Source: Bacteroidales bacterium
GTDB taxonomy: Bacteria; Bacteroidota; Bacteroidia; Bacteroidales; UBA10428
DNA length: 64,000 bases
Direction: 5' to 3'
Assembly: GCA_016928305.1 (NCBI GenBank)
Contig: JAFGKY010000046.1
Span: forward strand, 1 to 64,000
Both the position numbers and the translations under genes were made by a program. Numbering within the stretch: position 1 is the first letter of the stretch; each line of letters starts with the position of its first letter. The notes below the pieces were generated by a model, which did no database searches, was not told the DNA's origin, and saw nothing but the letters and a program-made list of their open reading frames with translations. Positions 51,234 to 60,662 of this stretch are shown here, piece after piece.

Positions 51234-51599
51234 TTATGGCTGCGGGGGTTTGATCCGGATATACGGATCGACGGTCATCTTTTCACCATTGCACAGTATG
51301 TAATCGATGGTATATGCTTCTTCTCCTTTTGCCTCTTTTGATAGCTGAAGCACCAGTCCTTTGCAAAACAGTCTTTTTCCCGGATCACGGGTAAAAACAT
51401 TTCGTTCTCCTGTTTTGGAATATATTTTGGTAATGCTGCGGATTCCGCTGAGGAAGTCCGGTTTCCAGACAACAGCCGCTCCCGGGGGAACCTCGGTGAT
51501 AAGATCGTCAATTCCTCCGCTGCGGTTTGAATCAAAAAGGGCAAGCCGTGTTTTCCCTTTATCTTCAATAGATCTAAGGTAAATTGATACGGTTTTCAT
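51234..51599 (-). CDS. Small protein of unknown function, operon partner of the TPR kinase
   Basis: 121 residues, no signal peptide and no TM segment. It has no cysteine cluster or recognisable domain; features are an N-terminal beta strand (MKTVSIYLRS), LALFDSNRSGGIDDLITEVPPG and the C-terminal Pro-rich IRIKPPQP. The stop lies 2 bp from the kinase start, so co-translation is likely. An adaptor or regulator of the kinase is possible; I make no functional call. Confidence 0.7.
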   Translation of the reverse strand: MKTVSIYLRSIEDKGKTRLALFDSNRSGGIDDLITEVPPGAAVVWKPDFLSGIRSITKIYSKTGERNVFTRDPGKRLFCKGLVLQLSKEAKGEEAYTIDYILCNGEKMTVDPYIRIKPPQP

Positions 51600-51831
51600 A
51601 GGTAAGGATTTGATTAATAAGTTTTTTAAAATAAACGATTTTTTCCCGTGAAACTAAATTACGCAAAGAATCATTACAATCAAAGCGTGATAATACATTT
51701 TATTGACCGGCATTGTTTATTAATTCTGGGTTTGCCTGATATTTTTGCAACAAGTTACTTCCGACGACCCGGGATAAATCTATGATAGCTATGTGCAGAC
51801 AGGATTGAAATAGTACGTAACGAGCCTGATA

Positions 51832-53436
51832 TTATTTCAAACTGTTCTGAACATCCGCATTGATTTTTTCTCTCTGACCGGATAAATATATCTGATGTTT
51901 CTTCAGATATTTGTTGTAGAACCTGTCTCCCACAGTGCCTGTTTCCCGTGGGAGAGTCCCCACATAAAAACCCAGGCATGCTACTGCTATACCTCCGATA
52001 ATCATAGGAATGCCAATGTAATGGCTGTATACGATCAGGACTATTCCATACCCTATTAACGATGCTCCGTCTAGTTCTATTTCATAACCTATAATACTAT
52101 TGATCCAATCCCTGATGTGTATATCCGCATTCATTTTTTTGTAATACGGTGAATTTATCAGTGTCATATATATTGAATTGTACAGAACCGTGTCCAATAT
52201 CAGGTATTGAAGATTGATCTTATTGTAAACATCCTGATCAACCGTGGGATCATTATATACATCAATTATTACCCGGGCGACATCTTCACGTTGAATATAG
52301 GTATCAATGGTTTGATGTTTCTTGTTTTGATAGGTCAGTTTTAATTTTGTATCATCAATTCCGAGATGTTCTATTTTCCTAATACATATCGTGTCACCCA
52401 TGGTTCTGATAATCATATCACTGGCTGTTTTGTAATTATAAGAGTTATATTCAAGGCTGTTTTCTACTTTGCTTTTCACATCCTGAGATGCCATATAATC
52501 ATCTTCTTTGCTCTTTTCCTGCTGAAACGCCAAATAATCATCTTCACTGGCAACTATATAAGCAAATGGATGAGAAATATTTTCTTCCAGGTAAACGGAA
52601 TTGTCATCGTTTAAATCACTGATCTTCCATTTTTCCCTGTGCGATGCTGTCATATTCACCCCTTCCTCCTTATCAAGCAGGGTGATAGCACCTTTTTTTT
52701 TCGGGCTTTGAAAATCTATTTTTATGTAATTGCTGTCACAGTTGCTGATATTAATTTCTGTTTCTGTTTTTGTCTGGGGAAATTCACCCAATTGAGCGGA
52801 TATTTTGATTTTGCCTTCTGTAAATAATCTGCAAAAAACTGTACTGTAAGCTAGACAGTCTTTAAAGATCATTGGCTGATCGTTGACCCGGATTATTATC
52901 GGAGCAAATTTCATGGTGCTATTCTCCAGCAGAAAATGGTTTACTGAAAAGCCATGATGAGCCTTTTCCGCGACAGCCCTGTTGTCGTCAAAAACAGAAT
53001 CCATATTAAGGTATACTGGCTGAATTACTGTTTCCTCACAATAAGCCTCCAAATTTGTTCCGTCTGTTTTCCGGACATTATATATTGCACCGGGATTTTT
53101 AACATTTTCGAATTTTATAATGACATTATAGCAGCTATCATCTCTTACCATAAGTGTATATTCGGTCCTGCTTATGCTGTAATCCCTGATCTGAGCGGAA
53201 ATTTTTAAAACACCTTTGGAAAACAACCTGTACCTTATGTTATAATAATTAACTATTGCTTCACTTATTACCAGCGAATCATTGAACCGGATTTCAATGG
53301 GAGAATTCATTTTAAACGTTTGATTTATAATATAGATATTGATCAATGAACCGGGATTGCTTTCGCATTTCCCATGAATTGTTGTTCCGTAAAGGATAAA
53401 TTGTACAATGGACAGGCAGTAAATAAGATTTTTCAT
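51832..53436 (-). CDS. Exported membrane protein with internal duplication
   Basis: 534 residues. Signal sequence (to about IHGKC), then two related beta domains of about 90 residues (about 30-125 and 165-260) that share PIEIRFNDSLVI/PIIIRVNDQPMIF, RLFSKGVLKISAQ/RLFTEGKIKISAQ and the IKF/IKIDF strand, then a region with a short repeat (EDDYLAFQQEKSK/EDDYMASQDVKSK), a further beta domain, and near the C-terminus a membrane hairpin (about 450-495; GYGIVLIVYSHYIGIPMIIGG). The C-terminal tail is basic. No family recognised. The 232-bp gap to the gene on its left and the 319-bp gap to its right hold no recognisable element. Confidence 0.8.
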   Translation of the reverse strand: MKNLIYCLSIVQFILYGTTIHGKCESNPGSLINIYIINQTFKMNSPIEIRFNDSLVISEAIVNYYNIRYRLFSKGVLKISAQIRDYSISRTEYTLMVRDDSCYNVIIKFENVKNPGAIYNVRKTDGTNLEAYCEETVIQPVYLNMDSVFDDNRAVAEKAHHGFSVNHFLLENSTMKFAPIIIRVNDQPMIFKDCLAYSTVFCRLFTEGKIKISAQLGEFPQTKTETEINISNCDSNYIKIDFQSPKKKGAITLLDKEEGVNMTASHREKWKISDLNDDNSVYLEENISHPFAYIVASEDDYLAFQQEKSKEDDYMASQDVKSKVENSLEYNSYNYKTASDMIIRTMGDTICIRKIEHLGIDDTKLKLTYQNKKHQTIDTYIQREDVARVIIDVYNDPTVDQDVYNKINLQYLILDTVLYNSIYMTLINSPYYKKMNADIHIRDWINSIIGYEIELDGASLIGYGIVLIVYSHYIGIPMIIGGIAVACLGFYVGTLPRETGTVGDRFYNKYLKKHQIYLSGQREKINADVQNSLK

Positions 53437-53755
53437 GGTTATGGTCTTTTGAAATTTGATTCGTCTTACATTGAATGGATGCAGGTAATATCGTTGGCTT
53501 CTGTGCGAGAAGCTTTTGCTTCAGGAAATACAGTTATTATGCTCACTCATCATGTTAAATGGGCATACGTCATGAATATTATATACCGCCCTGTTTATTG
53601 CCCATACCTCCCATCAAAATCAAATATATTTAAAACTCCATTAAAAGTCAATAATTTACACATACAGTTTTGTCGGAATCATGCAAACATAAGGAAATCC
53701 CGCATGTTAAATTACTTTACCCTATATCAACATCTTTTCTTAATACATAATACAT
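53437..53755. other. Divergent intergenic region, nothing identified
   Basis: 319 bp, AT-rich, between the membrane protein (minus) and the lactonase-like gene (plus). I see no clear -33/-7 pair, repeat or conserved reading frame; a plus-strand ORF across it overlaps the minus-strand gene and looks incidental. Confidence 0.6.
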
Positions 53756-53791
53756 TTGTATGAAATAGACTTGCTGTTAAAAATATTACTT

Positions 53792-55207
53792 ATGTGTATT
53801 ACCCAATCATTGAACCCGGTTGTTGCCTTTCTGTTGTTATCATTTTCAGCCTGTTCACTTATACAGGCTGCAGATTCGGATACGACTTATTATATTTATG
53901 TTTCACTTCGAGGCGATGATGCTGTTGCCGTGTATAAAATGAATCCCCAGGCTGGTTTCCCTGAAAAGATATACATTGAGCCTGTCAGCGGTGGCCCTGC
54001 ATCCCTGGCAACGGATCCTTCAAAGAACTGTTTATTTGTAGCCCGCCGGTCGTCCAACGCAATATCTGCCTATAAAATTAATCCGGCAACCGGCAGGCTT
54101 ACCTTCATCAATGCAATACCGGCCGTTGATAATCCGGTCTATATTTCCACGGATAAAAGCGGCCGCTTCCTGTTGTCTGCCTATTACGGTGCCAGCAAAG
54201 CCGCTGTTTATCCGATCGGCACAAGTGGGGAATTACTGGGCACTGCCACCACAACAATTACCACCGAACTCAATCCTCACGCCATAGTAACCGATCCTGA
54301 AAACCGGTTCTTGTATATTACCAACATGACCGGCAACGCAATTCTTCAATATCAGTTTGATTCCGTTTCCGGGACAATCACAGCCCTTGAACAACCTGAA
54401 GTTATACCTCCTGATGGAATGGGACCCCGTCATATTGTATTTCACAGTTCAAAGAATATCGCATATGTGATCAATGAAACAGGTAACAGCGTAACAGTTT
54501 ACAGGTTGAATAACACTACCGGTACCCTGACTGAGGTTCAAACAATTTCAACCTTGCCGGCAGGTTATTCTGGCACGAACAAATGTGCCGACATCCATAT
54601 TACTCCGGATAACGGGTTTCTGTATGCCTCCAACCGCGGTCATGAAAGCATAGCCGCTTTTAAAATCAATCCCGATAACGATTCACTCATGGCTATCGGC
54701 AATTATGCCACGGTAAGCACGCCCCGTGAATTTGATATCGATCCTTCGGGTACTTTTTTATACGCTGCCGGAGAAACATCGGACGACCTGGCCTGGTACC
54801 GCATCGATAAAACAACCGGCGTCCTTGATTCCATCGGATGTATTGATGTGGGTACAACACCTTCATGGGTGCTGACCATAGGATTTGATAATTCTACCAC
54901 ACATACCAATGCTTTTTTGCTGCCAGATGAAAATTCAAGCTGTAAACTGATCAATGCTCCCAATCCTTTTAGTGGTAGCACATCGATAAGTTACTTTATT
55001 GATAAGCCATCCCGAGTAAAAATCAATATTTATAATGTTACAGGACAACGGATATCTAATCTGATGGACGAAAAGCTGGCAAGCGGATTTTATACAGTTG
55101 ACTGGAATACAGCAGGCATACCGGCTGATAACGCTGTATACTTCTGCAGGCTGGAGACCAGTTATGGATGGGATATAATAAAACTTGTGTGTTTACCTGG
55201 TGAATGA
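53792..55207 (+). CDS. T9SS-secreted lactonase-like beta-propeller
   Basis: 471 residues from the ATG at 53792, which places a proper signal peptide (MCITQSLNPVVAFLLLSFSA); the 53756 start adds 12 hydrophobic residues. Residues about 30-385 form a seven-bladed propeller of the lactonase/6-phosphogluconolactonase-like family (SLRGDDAVAVYKMNPQAG, VSLATDPSKN-like strands, GPRHIVFHSSKNIAYV, YASNRGHESIAAFKI). The end is a type A sorting domain (about 395-471; NAPNPFSGSTSISYF, ending LPGE). A secreted copy is unlikely to act in the pentose pathway, so ligand binding or hydrolysis of an extracellular lactone is more plausible. Confidence 0.85.
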   Translation: MCITQSLNPVVAFLLLSFSACSLIQAADSDTTYYIYVSLRGDDAVAVYKMNPQAGFPEKIYIEPVSGGPASLATDPSKNCLFVARRSSNAISAYKINPATGRLTFINAIPAVDNPVYISTDKSGRFLLSAYYGASKAAVYPIGTSGELLGTATTTITTELNPHAIVTDPENRFLYITNMTGNAILQYQFDSVSGTITALEQPEVIPPDGMGPRHIVFHSSKNIAYVINETGNSVTVYRLNNTTGTLTEVQTISTLPAGYSGTNKCADIHITPDNGFLYASNRGHESIAAFKINPDNDSLMAIGNYATVSTPREFDIDPSGTFLYAAGETSDDLAWYRIDKTTGVLDSIGCIDVGTTPSWVLTIGFDNSTTHTNAFLLPDENSSCKLINAPNPFSGSTSISYFIDKPSRVKINIYNVTGQRISNLMDEKLASGFYTVDWNTAGIPADNAVYFCRLETSYGWDIIKLVCLPGE

Positions 55208-55393
55208 TATCTGTGAGAACTTGCTTTTTAATACAGTGTGTTGATATTCTTTTTTGTATCAAGACAAGAAAGGGAGTGGGGCCCGGGGCTAGGCCTTTGA
55301 GTATTCAAAACATGTATTTGTGACTCTTTGAATGAATAAGTTCTGCCAATTCGAACCGATTACTCGCTACCCGCTTGCAGGTCCGCCAAAGCG

Positions 55394-55404
55394 GTCATTA
55401 CGAG
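55394..55404. repeat. Left end of a MITE-like element
   Basis: GTCATTACGAG followed by GAGCGCTGC, the same left terminus as the 200-bp element at 21317. No matching right end is present within the 336-bp gap (55208-55543), so the copy is truncated. The rest of the gap holds CGGTAAAGCGG-type debris and nothing I can name. Confidence 0.6.
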
Positions 55405-55543
55405 GAGCGCTGCTGGAACGATTGAGATTAAGTATGCATAACTGAGCGCGACGTGGCAACTGTTCTCATGAACGGCCATGTGTGCCTGCATGTGCGTAGT
55501 GAATAACCGATTAGCACTACCCTGATACCTTATATGGTCAGGG

Positions 55544-56086
55544 TTACATGCTCATACTGATCTCGGTACCCAATAATTTTTCAATCGGTAGGTTGAATGT
55601 GAGTTTTCTTCCGATGACAGCGGCTTCGTTGAGCGTATATCCTTGTGTTTTTACAAGCCAGGCCATAAAGAAATAAGTGACCCTGACTGCTCCTGCGCAA
55701 TGGATCAGTGTTTTTCCGCCTCCTTCCAGCAAACCTGTAAATTCATCCAGTTTCTCCGGCGTATAGTCTTTTAATCCATCTACAGGTAATGAATAATAGA
55801 CAAATCCCAGTTGACGGGAAACGGATTCCTCGTTGAATGAACCTGCTGCATATTCATTGTTTTCTTTTTCGGAGCGTAGGTTGATAATTTTGCTTACACC
55901 CTGGGATTTCAACCACTGCAGAGCTTCATAGGTCGGCTGGCCGCTCAGGTAAAAGTCCTGGTACCGGAACGTGTTCCTGAATTCCGCTATGGTCTCAACC
56001 GTATCGGTTTTTACAGATTCTTCCTGTGCATGCAGAAAAACAGATGATAACAGAACGGAGGTAAACAGAATGGTTATTGATTTCAT
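55544..56086 (-). CDS. Exported DUF442-like protein tyrosine phosphatase
   Basis: 180 residues from the ATG at 56086 (longer readings begin in non-signal sequence). Signal peptide to about FLHAQ. The fold matches the DUF442/beta-lactamase-hydrolase-like phosphatase family: YLSGQPTYEALQWLKSQGVSKIINLR, then YYSLPVDGLKDYTPEKLDEF, and the phosphate loop HCAGAVRVTY with the catalytic Cys and Arg four residues apart, as in DUF442 members. It should act in the periplasm on a phosphoprotein or other phosphate ester. Neighbours give no clue to the substrate. Confidence 0.85.
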   Translation of the reverse strand: MKSITILFTSVLLSSVFLHAQEESVKTDTVETIAEFRNTFRYQDFYLSGQPTYEALQWLKSQGVSKIINLRSEKENNEYAAGSFNEESVSRQLGFVYYSLPVDGLKDYTPEKLDEFTGLLEGGGKTLIHCAGAVRVTYFFMAWLVKTQGYTLNEAAVIGRKLTFNLPIEKLLGTEISMSM

Positions 56087-56371
56087 GGTTACTGGTTTTT
56101 TTGCGTTAATTGAAAGGCAATTTACAATTTGATGGATAAAAATGAAAGCCAATTTCATTGATTCTTTAAAAATATATCTGTTATCAATAACTTAACAAGT
56201 TCTGGAGTCTTGATGAGTAATTGTACCATTATTAGAATATACACAACGGAAACCTTTGCCGGGTGACTAAAAACATGAACTGTGATGACGAAGATCATCA
56301 TGACTAGGATATCTACATAGGATTCCTTTACATAACTTACTGCCCTTAAAATAACCGATAAATTATTCTGT

Positions 56372-59300
56372 ATGAAAAAAATAACGTTCGTGCTGTTATT
56401 AGCAGTAATGGCAGGTATGACCCGGGCCCAGAGTGAGACCGAACCCAACAATCTTGCCGGGATGGGCGATGTCGTTGCCGTTAATACAACCCTGAATGCC
56501 AGTATGACCTCGGGTGATGTCGACTGGTTTATTGTTACCCTGCCCGATGATGGGAAACTTACGGTGAACCTTGCAGCAAGTGGGGGACTGACCTTCGGTT
56601 ATGTGCAGATTTATGAGGACACGCTAAAATCATACCTTGTGCAGAGTTCATGGGGATACGCCAGTCTCGATGTTGTGCACAACAGCCTTGCACAGGGTAC
56701 GTATTATGTTAAGGTGCCCCATGCATCGAACTCGGGAACGTATACCATCAGTCCTCAATTTGTTGCAGCCGGCAGACCAAAGGATGCCGAACCCAATGAT
56801 CTGGCAAAGTATGCCTCGGTGATCGCGGCAAACGATTCACTAACGGGACGTCTGAACTATGTTAAAAACCACGTTTCCGATCAGGTCGACTGGTATAAAG
56901 TTACCCTGCCATCCGACGGGAAACTCGAGGTATCCCTTCAGGGTGAAGCTTCCATGGCTTTCGGTTATGCCCAGCTCTATGGCGATACCGCTCAGTCGTA
57001 TATATATCAGAGTCCCTGGGGATACGCCAATACCAGCGTATACTACAATGCCCTGGCTCAGGATGTTTATTACATTAAAGTCCCGGTTGCGAATGTAAAT
57101 TACTACGGTTCCTACTCGATAGTGACTCGATTCACACCTGCATCACTCTCCAATGATGCCGAGCCTAACAATTATGCGAAAAATGCAGTTTCTCTTACGC
57201 CAAACGACAGCCTGTCGGGACGCCTTAATTATTACTATCGGGGCAGTACCGATCAGGTTGACTGGTTCAAAATAACGCTGCCTTCCGACGGCAGGCTGGA
57301 GGTGTTGCTGAAAGGGGAATCCTCGTTAACCTTTGGGTATGCTCAGCTTTACAATGACACTGCAGCCGCGTATTTATACCAGAGCACCTGGGGATACTCG
57401 AGCAATAAAGTATATTATGATGCACTGTCACAGGACGACTATTATGTCAAGGTGCCCATATCCACCACCGGATATTACGGTTCATACTGGATTGTGGCAA
57501 ACTTCATACCCTGCACTTATCCTAACGATGCGGAACCGAACGATTCGGCCAAATATGCCGTAACATTAAATCTGAACGATTCACTGACCGGCCATTTGAA
57601 TGCCTACACAAAAGGGGTCAGGGATCTGGTCGACTGGTATAAAATATCCATTCCGGAGGCCGGGAACCTGAGGATTGATCTGGAGGGTATAAATATGACC
57701 TTCGGCTATATTGATATTTATGACAATCCCCTCGGATCTTATCTGGCCCGGAGTTTATGGGGTTATTCAAATATCTATGTGGAAGCATCAAAGATCCCGG
57801 CAGGTACCTATTATGTGAAAGTGCCCGTGGCAAACGGTTACGACTCATATACGATAAAATCTTCCCTGACACCGGCACCTAAGGCCGATTTTACTTTCGA
57901 TCAGGGATTGTACAATTTTAGCTTTACAAACCAGACTATCTTGGGTAAAACCTATTTATGGGATTTTGGCGACGGACAGACAAGCACACAGGTCAATCCT
58001 TCACACACTTATAATCAGGCCGGTGTATATGATGTTTGTCTGATAGCACGAAGTAATGCCGGAGAGGACACAGTTTGCAAAGCCGTAACGATAAAAGGCT
58101 TTCAGTCGGTTAAGGCAGATCACGCAGGAAATGCCGGAGAGGCCACCATATATGTTTTCGGAGGAGGATTCACCAGCTCATCGACCTTCAGGTTCACCCG
58201 CGATGGGTATGCCGATATAGTGGGTGATACGGTGATACTGGAAACCAAAGGCTCCCTGAGAAGTACATTCGATTTATACGGCAAAGAGACAGGGAAGTGG
58301 AATGTTGTTGTAACAGTTCCAGGAGATACCGTAATGACGATACCTGGCGGATTTACCATAGAAGACGCCAGGCCCGCAGATCCGTGGGTCGACATCGTGG
58401 GACGCGACAGGATCCTGTTCAACCGCTGGCAGACCTATACGCTTACCTATGGCAACAACGGAAATGAGGATGCCAAAGGAGTGCCCCTGTGGTTTGTAAT
58501 ATCCGATGTTCCGGGGCTGGAAATCCAGTTTGCGGATTTTACGATCGGCTTGCCTGAAATGGCTGAGGACAGCGGCTGGACCATACTCAAAGAAGTCCCT
58601 GTTTATTATACAACCGACCATATTTCAGGTGAGTCTTTTACTGCCAGGGTATATCCTTTTTATATACCAAGAGTACCTGCAGGCATAAGTAAAAGTGTAA
58701 AAATAAGGATCAAAACGCCGGAAAGCATACGTGTCATGGCCTGGGTGAACAAACCGTTGTATCATTCACCCATGAACAGCAAGTTATCGGAATGCCTTTA
58801 CTGGGCCAATGCCAAAGCTGTGGCAAATGCAGCCACCAGCTATATACCGGGGGTAAATTGCGCCTACTCGGTACTGAACCATTTTTATGATCCGTTTGAA
58901 TATCCCATGCCCGAAGAAAATAAGACAAAGCCGACCTGGGGTAGCATGTTATGGGGATGGGCAAGCACCGGCCTTACCTGTATCTCCAATATTGTTCCGG
59001 GATCAGCAGCACTCACCAACCTGGCCGTATCAACGGTAAGCACCACCATGGACTTTATGGATGGAAAAGCCTCTGTTGATGCCTGTTATGAGGCATTTGG
59101 AGAGAAATCAAAGAAAGACAAACCCGTACGGGCCGTGTCTTCTTTTGACCCCAACGAAATAGTGGGCCCCAAAGGGTATAATGCGGATAACTACATACTG
59201 AAGAATAATGCCCTTCCGTATACGATTTATTTCGAAAACAAAAATACCGCTACGGCGCCGGCGCATGAAGTGATAGTGACTGATACACTAGACAATTCGG

Positions 59301-60268
59301 TATATGACCTTCCCTCGTTTGTCTTCGGGCCCTTCGGATTTGGTGATACAACAGTCTATCCCGAGGCAGGTACCTGGGAGTTCACCCGGGATATTAATAT
59401 GCAGGCTACGCTGAATGTCACCGCCCGCCTGGTAGCCCGGTTCGATACAGCAACGGGCGTGGCGGAATGGCGCTTCGTTTCACTTGATCCGGTGACCGGT
59501 GATACCATAGAGGATCCGATGACAGGCTTCTTACCTCCCAATGTGACCTCTCCCGAAGGGGAAGGCTTTGTTTCCTTTACTGTCGGATTGAGAGCCGATG
59601 TTCCGGATGATGCAAAATTCTCCAATCATGCCCTGATATTTTTTGATGCCAATCCTGCCATACGGACTAACGATTATATAAACGCCATTGATATGAATAA
59701 ACCGCAGAGTATGATTGATCCGTTGGAATTAACGGACATCACAAACTCAACCATAAACCTTAGCTGGAGCGGCAGTGATGAGCAGTCGGGAATAAGGAAT
59801 TACACCCTTTTTGTGGCTAAGAATGACTCCGCTTTTCAGCCCTGGCTGGTCAATACCGGTCAGACCAGCGCCGATTATGAAGGCACACCCGGAGTTACAT
59901 ATAAGTTCTACACCGTGGCTGCAGACAGCCTGGGTAATACCGAAGATGCCCCGGAAGCAGAGGATCTTCTGGTTGAAATACCTCATACTGCCATAGGTAA
60001 AACCATGGTCTCCGCACAGTTTGATATTTTCCCGAATGTCATTCATACTACTGCTGTTATAACTGTCACTCCACGGGCAAATCAGCAGATCTCTCTCAGC
60101 ATGACCGATATTACCGGTAAGCCCGTTATTATGCTGGCCGACGGCCAATGGATTGATGCTGTGTACCGGGTAATGATTGATGCCTCGCAATATGAACCGG
60201 GGATATATTTTATCACCTTGCAAACGAATGAGGGTTTTGTGACTAAGAAGGTGATTATTGCAAGGTAG
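56372..60268 (+). CDS. T9SS-secreted protein with PPC, PKD and FN3 domains
   Basis: 1298 residues. Signal peptide to about MTRAQ. Four tandem PPC-type (pre-peptidase C-terminal) beta domains of about 120 residues (about 22-500) with repeated VDWYKVTLPSDGKLEV, SPWGYAN and YYVKVPV. A PKD domain follows (about 505-580; TYLWDFGDGQTSTQVNP), an IPT-like region (about 590-660), a large beta domain (about 665-820), a conserved-repeat domain starting SFDPNEIVGPKGY (about 925-1105), FN3 (about 1120-1210) and a type A sorting domain (about 1220-1298; IFPNVIHTTAVITV to KKVIIAR). PPC domains usually accompany peptidases, but no catalytic domain is present. Probably an adhesin or matrix protein. Confidence 0.9.
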   Translation: MKKITFVLLLAVMAGMTRAQSETEPNNLAGMGDVVAVNTTLNASMTSGDVDWFIVTLPDDGKLTVNLAASGGLTFGYVQIYEDTLKSYLVQSSWGYASLDVVHNSLAQGTYYVKVPHASNSGTYTISPQFVAAGRPKDAEPNDLAKYASVIAANDSLTGRLNYVKNHVSDQVDWYKVTLPSDGKLEVSLQGEASMAFGYAQLYGDTAQSYIYQSPWGYANTSVYYNALAQDVYYIKVPVANVNYYGSYSIVTRFTPASLSNDAEPNNYAKNAVSLTPNDSLSGRLNYYYRGSTDQVDWFKITLPSDGRLEVLLKGESSLTFGYAQLYNDTAAAYLYQSTWGYSSNKVYYDALSQDDYYVKVPISTTGYYGSYWIVANFIPCTYPNDAEPNDSAKYAVTLNLNDSLTGHLNAYTKGVRDLVDWYKISIPEAGNLRIDLEGINMTFGYIDIYDNPLGSYLARSLWGYSNIYVEASKIPAGTYYVKVPVANGYDSYTIKSSLTPAPKADFTFDQGLYNFSFTNQTILGKTYLWDFGDGQTSTQVNPSHTYNQAGVYDVCLIARSNAGEDTVCKAVTIKGFQSVKADHAGNAGEATIYVFGGGFTSSSTFRFTRDGYADIVGDTVILETKGSLRSTFDLYGKETGKWNVVVTVPGDTVMTIPGGFTIEDARPADPWVDIVGRDRILFNRWQTYTLTYGNNGNEDAKGVPLWFVISDVPGLEIQFADFTIGLPEMAEDSGWTILKEVPVYYTTDHISGESFTARVYPFYIPRVPAGISKSVKIRIKTPESIRVMAWVNKPLYHSPMNSKLSECLYWANAKAVANAATSYIPGVNCAYSVLNHFYDPFEYPMPEENKTKPTWGSMLWGWASTGLTCISNIVPGSAALTNLAVSTVSTTMDFMDGKASVDACYEAFGEKSKKDKPVRAVSSFDPNEIVGPKGYNADNYILKNNALPYTIYFENKNTATAPAHEVIVTDTLDNSVYDLPSFVFGPFGFGDTTVYPEAGTWEFTRDINMQATLNVTARLVARFDTATGVAEWRFVSLDPVTGDTIEDPMTGFLPPNVTSPEGEGFVSFTVGLRADVPDDAKFSNHALIFFDANPAIRTNDYINAIDMNKPQSMIDPLELTDITNSTINLSWSGSDEQSGIRNYTLFVAKNDSAFQPWLVNTGQTSADYEGTPGVTYKFYTVAADSLGNTEDAPEAEDLLVEIPHTAIGKTMVSAQFDIFPNVIHTTAVITVTPRANQQISLSMTDITGKPVIMLADGQWIDAVYRVMIDASQYEPGIYFITLQTNEGFVTKKVIIAR

Positions 60269-60378
60269 TATTGTAGTTTGACGATATTGTACCTGCACCC
60301 AATGAAGTGTTCATAAGCCGAAGTGTCATTGCGAGTCCTCATCCTGTATACAAGAAAAACAATCCCAATGACGAATTT

Positions 60379-60480
60379 GAATATCGAACAAGGAACACTG
60401 AATGTCGTATACCGAAGATAATGCATTCTTTGTCTTAACTTCAGCGTTCGGTGTTCGATGTTCCTTGTTCGTAATTCATA
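60379..60480. repeat. Heptad arrays facing each other, with MITE-like ends nearby
   Basis: Six heptads of GAAxxxx type (60379-60420) and five of GTTCxxx type (60439-60480). The exact 13-mers CGAACAAGGAACA (60385) and TGTTCCTTGTTCG (60459) are reverse complements, so the two arrays form one long hairpin. GTCATTGCGAG at 60327 is a partial MITE-like end. Confidence 0.8.
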
Positions 60481-60512
60481 TTATATTAACATTCATTTAG
60501 TTAACAATGAAC

Positions 60513-60578
60513 GTCATTGCAAGGACTCCAACCATGCAACTGTGGAATGCTCGGAATGATTCAGGAGTTCGCAATGAC
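60513..60578. repeat. Short MITE-like element with GTCATTGC ends
   Basis: A 66-bp element starting GTCATTGCAAGGACTC and ending GAGTTCGCAATGAC, close inverted repeats. Another GTCATTGCGAA begins at 60597, so at least three such elements cluster in the 394-bp gap between two convergent genes. Confidence 0.7.
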
Positions 60579-60620
60579 GCATTGAATGGGCAAAGCGTCA
60601 TTGCGAACCACTTCTTTCAG

Positions 60621-60641
60621 TCGCTCGGCTCTGCCGGGTGA
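60621..60641. repeat. Dispersed hairpin TCGCTCGGC, right flank of the ATPase gene
   Basis: 21-nt hairpin TCGCTCGGC-TCT-GCCGGGTGA. Its exact inverted copy is at 63540-63560 on the other side of the ATPase gene; identity extends to about 27 nt with flanking bases. It ends 21 bp from the ATPase stop. Confidence 0.85.
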
Positions 60642-60662
60642 CTGTTTCTCTCACAGAAGTTT

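Noticed and set aside
53374-53763. 129-codon plus-strand frame between two genes
   Set aside because: Overlaps the start of the membrane protein on the other strand and has no recognisable features.
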